From Rhodocyclaceae bacterium (GTDB lineage: Bacteria > Pseudomonadota > Gammaproteobacteria > Burkholderiales > Rhodocyclaceae): DNA of 64,000 nt. Of the stretch, positions 35,503 through 43,929 are shown piece after piece; position 1 is the first letter of the stretch; each line of letters opens with the position of its first letter. Position numbers and translations under genes: made by a program. The stretch is taken from the NCBI GenBank assembly GCA_016704145.1, contig JADJAS010000007.1, positions 1,984,001 to 2,048,000 on the forward strand. Reading direction: 5' to 3'. The notes under the pieces are model-generated. The model worked only from the letters and a program-made list of their open reading frames with translations, ran no database searches and was not told the origin of the DNA.

Positions 35503-38079
35503 TTATCCGAGCAGCTTCTTGAGTTCGTAGAGTCGTTCGAGCGCCTCGCGCGGCGAGAGCGCATCCGGGTCGAGTGCTTCCAGCGCGGCGGCGGCCGGAT
35601 GCGGCTCGGCGGCCGGCGCCGGCTCCGGCAGGCGCGCGAACAGGTCGGGTTGCGGTCCGGCAAACGCTTCGCGGTTTTCCAGTTGCACCAAGCGTCGCCT
35701 GGCGTCGCGCACCACGCTGCCGGGAATGCCGGCCAGCGCCGCGACCTGGATGCCATAGCTCTGCGAGGCCGGTCCTTCCTCGACCGCGTGTAGGAAGACG
35801 ATCTTGTGGCCGTGTTCGACGGCGTCGAGGTGCACGTTGGCGCATTCCGGATAGTCCTGCGCCAGCCGCGTCAGTTCGAAGTAATGCGTGGCGAACAGCG
35901 TGAAGGCGCGGTTCTTCTCGATCAGGTGGCGGGCGATGGCGAAGGCCAGCGCCAGGCCGTCGAAAGTCGAAGTGCCGCGGCCGATCTCGTCCATCAGCAC
36001 CAGCGACTTCTCCGTGGCGCCATGCAGGATCGCCGCCGCTTCGGTCATCTCGACCATGAAGGTGGAACGGCCCGAAGCCAGGTCGTCGGCGGCGCCGATG
36101 CGCGTGTGGATGGCGTCGATCGGTCCCAGCCGGCAACCGCGGGCGGGGACGAAGCTGCCGCAATGGGCGAGCAGCACGATCAGCGCTACCTGCCGCATGT
36201 AGGTCGACTTGCCGCCCATGTTCGGCCCGGTGATGAGCAGCAGTTTGCGCGTCGCCGACAGGCGCGCGTCGTTGGCGATGAAGGCATCCACCTCGCCTTC
36301 GACCACCGGATGGCGGCCGGTTTCGAAGTCGATGGTCGGCTCGCCGACGAACGTCGGCCGCCGCCAGTCGAGGCGGGCTGCCGCGGCGGCAAAGGCGCAA
36401 AGGCCGTCGAGCAGCGCCAGCGCGCGGGCGATGCGTTGCAGGTCCGCGATCCATTCCGCCAACTGGACGAGCAATTCCTCGAACAGTCGCTTCTCCAGCG
36501 CCAGCGCCCGCTCGTTGGCGGAGAGCGCCTTGTCCTCGAAGGCTTTCAGTTCCGGCGTGATGTAGCGCTCGGCGTTCTTCAGCGTCTGCCGGCGCCGGTA
36601 GTCGTCCGGCACCTTGTCGGCGTTGGCGTGGGTGACCTCGATGTAGAACCCATGCACCTTGTTGTATTCGACTTTCAGGCTGGCAATGCCGCTGCGTTCG
36701 CGCTCGCGGGTTTCCAGGTCGAGCAGGAACTGGCCGCAGTTGGCCTGCAGGCCGCGCAGCTCGTCGAGTTCTGACGACCAGCCAGGCGCGATGACGCCGC
36801 CGTCGCGCAGCTGGGTCGAAGGCTCGGCGGCGACTGCGCGCCCGAGCAGGTCCGGGCATTCCGGCGGCGCGGCGAGATCGGCTGAGATCAAAGTCAGCCG
36901 TGGCGAGACGCCACCCTGCATCAGTTCCCGGACGGCCGGCAGTTGTGCCAGGCTATCGCGCAGCCCGGAGAGGTCGCGCGGCCGCGCGCTGCGCAGGGCG
37001 ATGCGCGCCGTGATGCGCTCGACGTCGGCGACGGCCTTGAGCCCCTTGCGCACCGCTTGCCAGGGGCCGTCACCGGCCTCGCCGAGCAACTCCGTGACGG
37101 CGGCGTGCCGCTGCGCCGCCTCGTCGCGATCGGCCAGCGGATGATGCAGGCAATGACGCAGCCAGCGGGAGCCCATGCCGGTCGAGCAGGTGTCGAGCAA
37201 CGACAGCAGCGTCGGCGCCGGCTGGCCGCGCAGCGTTTCGGAAATTTCCAGATTGCGCCGCGTGGCGGCGTCGAGGCGAAGGTAAGCCCCTTCGTGCTCG
37301 ACGGTCAGGCCGGTGACGTGCGCCAGCGACTGCATCTGCGTCGAGCGCGCGTAGGCGTGGAGCGCGCCGGCGGCGCCGACGGCGAGCGGCGCGAGATCGG
37401 CGCCGAAGCCGGCCAGGTCGCGGGTGCCGAAGTGCTCGGCCAGCTGCCGGGCGGCGGCCCCGCCGTCGAATTGCCAGTCCGGCAGGCGCTTGATGCTGGC
37501 GGCGCGCGCGGCCTGCATGTCGTCCGACAGCGCTTCGGGGATCAGCACCTCGGCCGGCCGCAAGCGCTCGATCTGCGCCGGCAGCGCCGACAGCGGTGCT
37601 TCGAGCAGGCGGAAGTCGCCGCTGGCCAGGTTGAGCCAGGCCAGGCCGATGCGGTTGCGTTCGCGGGTGACGGCCAGCAGCAGGCTGTCGCTGCGCTCGT
37701 CGAGCAGGTTGGCGTCGGTCAGCGTGCCCGGCGTGACGATCCGTGTCACGGCGCGTTCGACCGGCCCCTTGCTGGTGGCGGGATCGCCGATCTGCTCGCA
37801 GATGGCCACCGACTCGCCTAGCTTCACCAGCCGGGCCAGATACTGTTCGACGGCGTGGTAGGGCACGCCGGCCATGGGGATCGGCTTGCCCGCCGAGTGG
37901 CCGCGCGCCGTCAGCGTGATGTCGAGCAGCCGGGCCGCCTTCTCCGCGTCCTCGTGGAACAGCTCGTAGAAGTCGCCCATGCGGTAAAAGAGCAGCACGT
38001 CCGGATGCTGGCACTTGAGCGCCAGATACTGCTGCATCATGGGCGTGTGCGCCGGCGGGGTGACGGCCGTGGTGCTCAT
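35503..38079 (-). CDS. mutS: DNA mismatch repair protein MutS
   Basis: 858 residues, standard MutS1 length. Mismatch-recognition domain at the N-terminus (MMQQYLALKCQHPDVLLFYRMGDFYELF with the Phe-x-Glu wedge), connector, clamp, and C-terminal ATPase with Walker A GPNMGGKSTYMRQ, Walker B LVLMDEIGRGTSTFDG and LFATHYFELT. The C-terminus ends in the dimerisation helix-turn-helix. It is the last gene of a leftward group with the LolA-like and acyltransferase genes, starting 12 bp after the latter. An in-frame dispersed repeat (36890-36915) encodes GGVSPRLTLI. Confidence 0.97.
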   Translation of the reverse strand: MSTTAVTPPAHTPMMQQYLALKCQHPDVLLFYRMGDFYELFHEDAEKAARLLDITLTARGHSAGKPIPMAGVPYHAVEQYLARLVKLGESVAICEQIGDPATSKGPVERAVTRIVTPGTLTDANLLDERSDSLLLAVTRERNRIGLAWLNLASGDFRLLEAPLSALPAQIERLRPAEVLIPEALSDDMQAARAASIKRLPDWQFDGGAAARQLAEHFGTRDLAGFGADLAPLAVGAAGALHAYARSTQMQSLAHVTGLTVEHEGAYLRLDAATRRNLEISETLRGQPAPTLLSLLDTCSTGMGSRWLRHCLHHPLADRDEAAQRHAAVTELLGEAGDGPWQAVRKGLKAVADVERITARIALRSARPRDLSGLRDSLAQLPAVRELMQGGVSPRLTLISADLAAPPECPDLLGRAVAAEPSTQLRDGGVIAPGWSSELDELRGLQANCGQFLLDLETRERERSGIASLKVEYNKVHGFYIEVTHANADKVPDDYRRRQTLKNAERYITPELKAFEDKALSANERALALEKRLFEELLVQLAEWIADLQRIARALALLDGLCAFAAAAARLDWRRPTFVGEPTIDFETGRHPVVEGEVDAFIANDARLSATRKLLLITGPNMGGKSTYMRQVALIVLLAHCGSFVPARGCRLGPIDAIHTRIGAADDLASGRSTFMVEMTEAAAILHGATEKSLVLMDEIGRGTSTFDGLALAFAIARHLIEKNRAFTLFATHYFELTRLAQDYPECANVHLDAVEHGHKIVFLHAVEEGPASQSYGIQVAALAGIPGSVVRDARRRLVQLENREAFAGPQPDLFARLPEPAPAAEPHPAAAALEALDPDALSPREALERLYELKKLLG
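36890..36915 (+). repeat. Dispersed repeat in mutS
   Basis: AAAGTCAGCCGTGGCG exact, then AGACGCCACC. In frame on the mutS strand as GGVSPRLTLI. Confidence 0.75.
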
Positions 38080-38091
38080 CGTCGGACGTGC

Positions 38092-38850
38092 TCAGGCGGG
38101 CGAGTACAGCGCGCGTTCGATGTCGTCGGCGATGGTATCGAAGAACGGCCGGATGTAGGGTGCCAGGCCAACGACGACCGCGCCGACGTCGATCATCGAG
38201 GGAAAACGTTCACCGTGGTGGTCGATGGCGCCGCCGATCGGCACGATGGCCACGCCGAGATGGGCGATGCTGTGAGCGAGTTGCGGCTCGGCGAGCATGA
38301 ACAGCGTGGCGATGCCGCGCGTCCGCGCGAGGGCAATCAGGCCCAGGTAGAGCCCGAGAGTCAGATAGGGCAAGCGGATGCGCGGCGTGATGCCGAAATC
38401 ATCGTCGATGACGAAAGCCTGGGCCGCCTCGCCGGGTCGCCGGCGATAGTTGGCAGCTACCGTCAGCAGTGACATTTCGGCGATGCGGGAACGGTCGAGC
38501 GCCGCGGTGTCGACAATGCGGCGATCGAGAGCCGCGCCGCATGCCGTCTCGAACGGTAGCGGAGCCGTCGGGTGTTCGGGATCGGGCAGCACCAGGCGGG
38601 CGCCGCCGACGAAGGCATGCGTCGCGACGGCGCGCACCAGACAGTGCACGGCGTGGCGGTCGTAGTCGTCGGTCGCGATGCCGTCCGCCCGGCGCGGTTC
38701 CCAGCCCAGCTCGTCGGCATAGACCTTGTGTCGCAGGTGGAAGTTGTGCCACTTCAGTTCCGGGGTGGTCGCCGGCACGACCTCGAAATACTTGCGATAG
38801 CCTTCGGAAAAGCTGGCGATGCTGATGCCGGGCGGCAGTGCTTCTGGCAT
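38092..38850 (-). CDS. PEP-CTERM/exosortase-system-associated acyltransferase (GNAT/LuxI-like fold)
   Basis: 252 residues. The N-terminal block FHLRHKVYADELGWEP (Arg40, Val43, Leu47, Trp50) matches the R-x-x-V/F...L-x-W motif of acyl-homoserine-lactone synthase-like acyltransferases, and IAEMSLLTVAANYRRR matches the second conserved block. Such proteins are annotated as exosortase-associated acyltransferases and are thought to transfer a fatty acyl group to an amine. No exosortase or PEP-CTERM target is visible here. Its ATG follows the LolA-like stop directly (TAAATG), so the two are cotranslated. Confidence 0.8.
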   Translation of the reverse strand: MPEALPPGISIASFSEGYRKYFEVVPATTPELKWHNFHLRHKVYADELGWEPRRADGIATDDYDRHAVHCLVRAVATHAFVGGARLVLPDPEHPTAPLPFETACGAALDRRIVDTAALDRSRIAEMSLLTVAANYRRRPGEAAQAFVIDDDFGITPRIRLPYLTLGLYLGLIALARTRGIATLFMLAEPQLAHSIAHLGVAIVPIGGAIDHHGERFPSMIDVGAVVVGLAPYIRPFFDTIADDIERALYSPA

Positions 38851-39621
38851 TTAGTCCAACTTCTTCAAGTAATCCTTGGTGAATATCTTGTCGGGCAGGT
38901 CGCGCAGCTTCATGCCGGAATAACTCAGCACCGATTGCTCGCCTTCCTTCAGCGCGTCTTCCATGACCAGCCGGGTCGGCCGCGTCTTGCCCGCCATCGG
39001 CAGGAACTCCTCGTAGCGGCAGCGCTTCAGCAGCCGGTTGGACAGCGAGTAGAACTCTGCCTTCAGAGGCCAAAAATTCTTCTTGTTCACCCAATAGACG
39101 ACGCGCTGGTATGTCACGCTGCGGTCCACCGCCTTCAGTTCGAGGACATGATAGTGCTCGCCGTTGATCGTTTCGCCGCCGGTGACCCTGGGCAGGTAGT
39201 CGCCGGCGAAGTTCGCCCGCGCCAGGTCGCCGTTCGCCACCTGGCCGGTCAGCCGCTGCGCCAGCGAAAGGCGGATCGGCTGCGACACCTCGGGCATGAA
39301 CACCCACAGGTCGCGCCCCTTCATCAGCATGATCTGGCCGCGGTCGGCGGCCGGCTCGGTGACCATGACCACGCTGTTTTCGTTGCCCTTGGACAGCACC
39401 CGATACTTGCGCGTCTCGCTCGACTTGTCGGCCAGCGTGGTGGCGATCGCGATGTCCACCTGGAAACCCTCGGCTGGGAAGCGGATATGGTCCGCCTTTT
39501 CGACCACGGCCTGCGCCTCGGCATCCGCCGCCTCCTGGCCGTGAACGGCGGCGGCGCAGGCGAACAGTATCGCGGCGGCGAGGGCGCGCCGGGTTTTGGC
39601 ATAAAATTCACCGATTGTCAT
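38851..39621 (-). CDS. Outer-membrane lipoprotein-sorting (LolA-like) protein
   Basis: 256 residues. The signal peptide occupies about residues 1-28 (basic MTIGEFYAKTRR, then ALAAAILFACAAAVHG). The mature part has the LolA/LppX-like half-barrel pattern seen in outer-membrane lipoprotein-sorting proteins: VSQPIRLSLAQRLTGQVANGDLA, YHVLELKAVDRSVTYQRVVYWVNKKNFWPLKAEFYS. Such proteins carry lipids or lipoproteins across the periplasm. ATG 39621 is chosen because it gives a clean signal peptide; ATG 39645 is possible. It is divergent from an ABC ATPase whose start lies 26 bp away, and cotranscribed with an acyltransferase. Confidence 0.82.
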   Translation of the reverse strand: MTIGEFYAKTRRALAAAILFACAAAVHGQEAADAEAQAVVEKADHIRFPAEGFQVDIAIATTLADKSSETRKYRVLSKGNENSVVMVTEPAADRGQIMLMKGRDLWVFMPEVSQPIRLSLAQRLTGQVANGDLARANFAGDYLPRVTGGETINGEHYHVLELKAVDRSVTYQRVVYWVNKKNFWPLKAEFYSLSNRLLKRCRYEEFLPMAGKTRPTRLVMEDALKEGEQSVLSYSGMKLRDLPDKIFTKDYLKKLD

Positions 39622-39647
39622 GGCTGCCACAGGCTCCGTCTTCAATC

Positions 39648-40400
39648 ATGAGCGTCGTCCGCGTCGAACATGTGTCCAGGGATTACCGGCTTGGCGACCA
39701 ACTCGTCCGCGCGGTCAATGATATCTCGCTGTCGGTCGAGGCGGGCGTTTTTCTGGCCATTTCAGGACCATCGGGCAGCGGCAAGACCACGCTGCTCAAC
39801 TTGATCGGCTGCATCGATCGGCCCACCCAGGGCAACATCTACATCGACGACCGGCCGGTGGCGGGCATGACCGACAACCAGCTGGCGGCGCTGCGGCTGC
39901 GCTCGATCGGTTTTATCTTTCAGACCTTCAACCTGCTGCCGGTGCTGTCGGCGGCCGAGAACGTCGAGTATCCGCTGCTGCAACGGCCGGAGATGACCGC
40001 CGGCGAACGCAAGGAGCGTGTCGGTCACTTCCTCAATGTCGTCGGCCTCGCCGACCGCATGAACAATCGGCCCAACCAACTGTCGGGCGGACAGCGGCAA
40101 CGGGTGGCCATCGCCCGTGCCCTGGCCGGTTCGCCGAGCATCATCCTGGCCGACGAGCCGACCGCCAATCTCGACAAGAAGACCGGTGTCGGCATCCTGC
40201 GGCTGATGAAGAAGATCAACCAGAAGATGAATACCACGTTCATTTTTTCCACGCACGACCGCCGTGTCGTGGATATGGCCGACCGCCTGGTGCAGATGGA
40301 GGACGGCAGGATTCAAGCGCTCGGCGTGCGCCGCGAAGGCGAATGGCTGCTGGCGCCCGAACGCCATGCCGACGAAGACGACAAGGGAGACGACAAGTGA
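39648..40400 (+). CDS. ABC transporter ATP-binding protein (LolD/MacB-like)
   Basis: 250 residues. Walker A GPSGSGKT (40-47), Q-loop IFQTFNLLPVLSAAENVEYPL, signature LSGGQRQRVAIARAL, Walker B IILADEPTANLD and H-loop STHDRR. The NLLPVLSAAENV pattern is typical of LolD/MacB-type ATPases that work with FtsX-like permeases, but no permease gene is present here. ATG 39648 (MSVVRVEHVSRDY) is preferred. The stop overlaps the GTG start of the downstream beta-barrel gene. The Asp/Lys-rich C-terminus DEDDKGDDK is unusual. Confidence 0.9.
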   Translation: MSVVRVEHVSRDYRLGDQLVRAVNDISLSVEAGVFLAISGPSGSGKTTLLNLIGCIDRPTQGNIYIDDRPVAGMTDNQLAALRLRSIGFIFQTFNLLPVLSAAENVEYPLLQRPEMTAGERKERVGHFLNVVGLADRMNNRPNQLSGGQRQRVAIARALAGSPSIILADEPTANLDKKTGVGILRLMKKINQKMNTTFIFSTHDRRVVDMADRLVQMEDGRIQALGVRREGEWLLAPERHADEDDKGDDK

Positions 40401-41775
40401 ACGGGAAACCTGTTGGCCGCATGCTGGCGCGCTGCGCGCTGCTGGCCGCATTGACGGCGTTTGCGCAGGCCGGCCGCGCCGATTCGCGCGATGCTCTGTT
40501 CGGCGACGACGACGATGCTCCCGGGACCGCGACGAAAGTCAGCGGCGGCGGCACGCCGAACAAGGCGGAGTCCGGGGCGGGCCTCAAGGGGTTCGTGCAG
40601 TTCGAGGCGGCGCGGACCACCGGCGGCGACAGCCATTGGTCGAAGTTGCGCACGCGCGGCGAGTTCGGCGGCCAGGGCGGCCTGGGCGAGGGCGTCAAGT
40701 GGAAGGCCAGCGCCCGCGTCGACTACGATGCCGTTTTCGACATCAACGATCGCTATCCGACGGCGGTGGCGCGCGACCAGCGCTCGAACGCCATGCTGCG
40801 CGAGACGTATCTGGACATCAGTCGCGGCGACTGGGATTTCCGGCTCGGCCGCCAGCACGTGGTCTGGGGCGAGATGGTCGGGCTGTTCTTCGCCGATGTT
40901 GTCTCGGCGCGCGACCTGCGGGAATTCATCCTGCCCGACTTCGACGTGTTGCGCACCCCGCAATGGGCGGTGCGGGCCGAGTACTTCAAGAACGACGCCC
41001 ACGCCGAACTGCTCTGGGTGCCCGTCGCCAGCTACGACGACATCGGCAAGCCGGGCGCCGAGTTCTATCCGTATCAGGCGGTGCCGCCGGGCTATACCGC
41101 CCGCTATCGCAATGTCGACCGGCCTTCGCGCAGGCTGAGCAACGGCAATTACGGCATCCGCCTGTCGGCCTTGCGCGGTGGCTGGGATTTCTCCGGCTTT
41201 GTTTATCGGAGCATGGACATTCAGCCGACCTTCCATCGTCAGATCGTCGGCTCGGCCATGGTGTTCGAGCCGCGCCACGGCCGTATCACGCAGACGGGCG
41301 GCACCGTCGCCAAGGACCTCGGCGCGACGTGGTGCTGAAGGGCGAGGCTGTCTATACCCGCGGCCGTCAGTTCGGCGTGCCCAATCCTTTCGATGCCGAC
41401 GGTCTGGTTCGCCAGAACACCGTCGATTGGGCGGCGGGACTCGATTTCACCCTGCCGGCCGACACGCGCTTCAACGTCCAGCTGTTCCAGCGCGTGTTCT
41501 TCGACCGCAGCCGGGACCTCATTCCCGACGAGCATGAGAACGGCTACAGCCTCTACCTGAACAAGAAGTTCGGCAGCAAGTGGGAAGCCCAGGCGACCTG
41601 GATCGCCAGCCTCAACCGCAGCGACTGGCTGTTCCGGCCGCGCCTGCAGTGGAACTTCGAAAAGAACTGGCGCTGGCTGATCGGCGCCGACGTGTTCAAC
41701 GGCCCGCCGGCCGGCATGTTCGGCCAGTACGACGCCCGCGACCGCGCCTACACGGAGATTCGCTACAGCTTTTGA
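40397..41775 (+). pseudogene. DUF1302-type outer-membrane beta-barrel protein, frameshifted
   Basis: GTG 40397 overlaps the ABC ATPase stop (GTGA). A signal peptide (about 27 residues ending in QAGRA) is followed by an acidic segment, an in-frame dispersed repeat (40535-40560, TKVSGGGTP), and amphipathic strands such as WDFRLGRQHVVWGEMVGLFFADVVSARDL, typical of DUF1302 proteins. The frame breaks at about 41326-41331: one base is missing in GGCGCGACG, and restoring it gives DLGADVVLKGEAVYT. The rest then reads through to 41775, ending in a C-terminal aromatic strand YTEIRYSF, the usual barrel-end signal. The reconstructed length is about 459 residues. It probably forms an outer-membrane export or channel component. 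Confidence 0.72.
40535..40560 (+). repeat. Dispersed repeat in the DUF1302 gene
   Basis: AAAGTCAGCGGCGGCG, then GCACGCCGAA. In frame, encoding KVSGGGTPN shortly after the signal peptide. Confidence 0.75.
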
Positions 41776-41780
41776 TCTAC

Positions 41781-41811
41781 ACCATGAAGCGCGTGGCGTT
41801 TTCCGGGTCGC
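41781..41811 (+). repeat. Left copy of 31-bp direct repeat flanking the toxin-antitoxin module
   Basis: 30 of 31 bases match 42635-42665. The sequence ACCATGAAGCGCGTGGCG followed by TTTTCC is the reverse complement of the last codons of the FeeM-PilZ gene (ENATRFMV). In this copy the reading frame is also followed by a stop (TAG). Confidence 0.85.
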
Positions 41812-41837
41812 AGTCCCTCGGGCCGGTCAGCGACCGA

Positions 41838-42236
41838 TCAACGACGAGCGTCTGATCTAGCCAAATCGCCCGTCCATTCCAGAATTCCCGTGTCGGCGGT
41901 CATCAGCGGGGTCCCGCGCGTAATGGCGGTTGCCACGATGAATCGGTCGGCCGGGTCGCGATGCAGGCGTTCCAGTTGGCAGGCTAGCAGGGCGATGCGG
42001 CCGTCGATGGGAATTTCGACGAGGCCGGCCTGCAGCCAGTCTTCACGCCAATGAGCTACCGGCATTGGCAATGCAATACGCTTGCGCTCCGCCAGCATTG
42101 CGACCTCCCAGAAACTGATGGCGCTGACGGCTATCTGGCCGGCCGGCCAGGCGAGCTTGATCTGATGCCGGGCTTGCTGCCCCAGGGATGGATCATCGCC
42201 ATCCATCCAGAGCAGGACATGGGTGTCGACGATCAT
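41838..42236 (-). CDS. PIN-domain toxin (VapC-like)
   Basis: A 132-residue PIN nuclease. The four conserved acidic positions are present: Asp4 (MIVDTHVLLW), the Glu in FWEVAML, Asp in DPADRFIVATAI, and the final TADTGIL. Type II VapC toxins cleave tRNA or rRNA. Its ATG overlaps the stop of the upstream antitoxin (ATGA), the standard toxin-antitoxin arrangement. The module lies between 31-bp direct repeats. Confidence 0.88.
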   Translation of the reverse strand: MIVDTHVLLWMDGDDPSLGQQARHQIKLAWPAGQIAVSAISFWEVAMLAERKRIALPMPVAHWREDWLQAGLVEIPIDGRIALLACQLERLHRDPADRFIVATAITRGTPLMTADTGILEWTGDLARSDARR

Positions 42237-42463
42237 CCCAGCGCATTCCAGAGATCGTCCTCGAGCGGTGCAATGACATCGCCGCGAATCTCCAACCCCT
42301 GGTGGAGGCCAAACGGCGACCCCTTCCGCCCCCCGGAATAGGGCCGCAATTCGGCGACCGGCTTGCCGTTCTTGGTGACAATCCATGACTCCCCGGTCGC
42401 CGCGACCTTGTCCATTAGGGCAAGGCATTTCGCCTTGAATTCAGATGCTTGAATGGTTGGCAT
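42233..42463 (-). CDS. Phd/YefM-type antitoxin
   Basis: 76 residues. The N-terminal DNA-binding part MPTIQASEFKAKCLALMDKV and VTKNGKPVAELRPY match Phd/YefM antitoxins; the C-terminal half would wrap the PIN toxin. The stop overlaps the toxin start by 4 bp. A promoter and an inverted-repeat operator lie directly upstream, giving the usual autoregulation. Confidence 0.86.
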   Translation of the reverse strand: MPTIQASEFKAKCLALMDKVAATGESWIVTKNGKPVAELRPYSGGRKGSPFGLHQGLEIRGDVIAPLEDDLWNALG

Positions 42464-42481
42464 GATCGTTCGCCCAAAGTT

Positions 42482-42525
42482 ATGACTATAAGAATAACCA
42501 TAGTCATCAATTTGGTCATTGTCAA
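42482..42525 (-). promoter_or_regulatory. Promoter and operator of the toxin-antitoxin module
   Basis: On the minus strand: TTGACA (42525-42520), 17 bp, TATGGT (42502-42497). The perfect inverted repeat ATGACTAT (42482-42489) / ATAGTCAT (42500-42507) overlaps the -10, so a bound antitoxin would block RNA polymerase. Confidence 0.65.
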
Positions 42526-42562
42526 TGGCGTAGCTTGGGAGAATGCTCCGGGATGTCACCAG

Positions 42563-42589
42563 GCCACATTGGTGTGTGCCACATTGGTG
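42563..42589 (+). repeat. Tandem repeat of GCCACATTGGTG
   Basis: The 12-mer GCCACATTGGTG occurs at 42563-42574 and 42578-42589, separated by 3 bases. It lies between the toxin-antitoxin promoter and the right 31-bp repeat, in a gene-free stretch. Confidence 0.6.
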
Positions 42590-42630
42590 CTTTGCATATA
42601 GGCGGTTTCTACCTGCCGTCTCCCAGCTTT

Positions 42631-43929
42631 TCAGACCATGAAGCGCGTGGCGTTTTCCAGGTCGCCGTGGGTTTTGCCGGCGGTGAGCGCGCTGACGAAC
42701 TTGTTCCAGACCAGGTCGGGCTCCCCCAGTTCGAAGCCGTAGAGGTCGACGGCACCATTGATATGGTCGCGCACGGCCATGGCCTTGACGGTCGAGATAT
42801 CGTGCCAGCCCAGCTTGATCGTTGCGTCGCTCCAGATGTTCATGGGCACCGGTTTCTCCGTCTTTGCCTGGAAACCATACTTCGACACCTCGATCACCTG
42901 CATGGTGTAGCGCACTTGCTGGCCGCCGCCGGCCACCGTCAGATAGCCAGGGCATTTGAACGAGTAGCGGCTCCAGCGCCGGTTCTTGCGGCCGTCGCCG
43001 GTCGGTGTCGATAGCCTGGGCAGCACGGCATCGTACTCCGGCAGGTCGTAGATCGAATGCAGCAGCCGCTTCTTGTGGTCGTCGAGATTGGCGAAACCGT
43101 CGGTGCGAACATTGAAGAAATGGTCGAGCAGATCCGGCGTCAGCACCGGGTCGTTGGTGGTGTAGTAGCGGCGTTGCGGCCAGAGGATGTTGGCCAGGTC
43201 GGTCCGCGTGAAGTAGGCGTGCAGGTTCTTGCGTGGCGGCTTGGCGCCATAGGCCTGTTCGAAGACCTCCGGCGCATGGCGCAGGTCCAGCCAGGCGCCG
43301 ATGGCTGGCGCGCCGTTGGCGAAATCGTATTCCTCGACCATGTTGGCCGTCAGGCGGCGAAAGAACAGCAGCGACTCATACAGTTCGATGCGGTTCGGGT
43401 TGACCGCAATGACCAGGTGGCGCGTGTCGAAGAAGCTGGTGCAATACTCATACATGAACTTCATCAGCGGGAACAGGATCGCCCCGCCTGTCTTGCGGAA
43501 GCGCGGATCGATGGCGAGCGCCGACACCTCGGCGATATTGCCCTCCTTGGCCCGCACGCCGGCAAGGTCGAAAATCGCCTGCAGCGGAAAGCCGAAGGCG
43601 CTGTCCCGGATCAGCGACATGGTGCCGACCACCTCGCCGTCCCACTTGGCGCACAGCGTGGTCGTGGTCGGCAGGGCGTGGTAGAGCGTCACGCGCATGC
43701 CCGAGGGATGCGGCTTCATGAAGCCGCTGGACACGTAGGCGTCGTGCAGCAGCCGGAAGCAGGCCTCCAGTTCCTCGCGCGTCTCGGCGATTTTCAGTTG
43801 CAGGCGGTCGCTGGGCGCCGGATCGCAATCAACGAACGACCGGTACAGCGCAAAGCGCCGCTCGCGCGGCAGCACGGCCAGCGCGCGGCGCAGGGCCTTG
43901 CGCAGGGTGGGTACGATGCCGCCCTTCAT
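42631..43929 (-). CDS. N-acyl amino acid synthase (FeeM-like acyltransferase) fused to a PilZ domain
   Basis: 432 residues. Residues 44-250 resemble the FeeM/acyl-homoserine-lactone-synthase-like acyltransferase core: CFRLLHDAYVSSGFMKPHPSGMR, VVGTMSLIRDSAFGFPL, EVSALAIDPRFRKTGGAILFPLMKFMY. Residues about 315-410 form a PilZ domain with the c-di-GMP motif RxxxR (Arg317-Arg321) and a second motif ExSxxG (Glu347-Gly352) where Asp/Asn is usual. It probably joins a long-chain acyl group to an amino acid or peptide under c-di-GMP control; this is inference. Start: ATG 43929; GTG 43935 is an alternative. The 3' end is duplicated beyond the toxin-antitoxin module. Confidence 0.8.
   Translation of the reverse strand: MKGGIVPTLRKALRRALAVLPRERRFALYRSFVDCDPAPSDRLQLKIAETREELEACFRLLHDAYVSSGFMKPHPSGMRVTLYHALPTTTTLCAKWDGEVVGTMSLIRDSAFGFPLQAIFDLAGVRAKEGNIAEVSALAIDPRFRKTGGAILFPLMKFMYEYCTSFFDTRHLVIAVNPNRIELYESLLFFRRLTANMVEEYDFANGAPAIGAWLDLRHAPEVFEQAYGAKPPRKNLHAYFTRTDLANILWPQRRYYTTNDPVLTPDLLDHFFNVRTDGFANLDDHKKRLLHSIYDLPEYDAVLPRLSTPTGDGRKNRRWSRYSFKCPGYLTVAGGGQQVRYTMQVIEVSKYGFQAKTEKPVPMNIWSDATIKLGWHDISTVKAMAVRDHINGAVDLYGFELGEPDLVWNKFVSALTAGKTHGDLENATRFMV
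42635..42665 (+). repeat. Right copy of 31-bp direct repeat (within the FeeM-PilZ gene end)
   Basis: Matches 41781-41811 at 30 of 31 positions. This copy is the genuine 3' end of the FeeM-PilZ coding sequence. The 823 bp between the copies carries only the toxin-antitoxin pair. Confidence 0.85.

Noticed and set aside
42563..42589. Start of a CRISPR-like array
   Set aside because: Only two 12-bp units with a 3-bp gap; no spacer-length intervals and no cas genes in the window.
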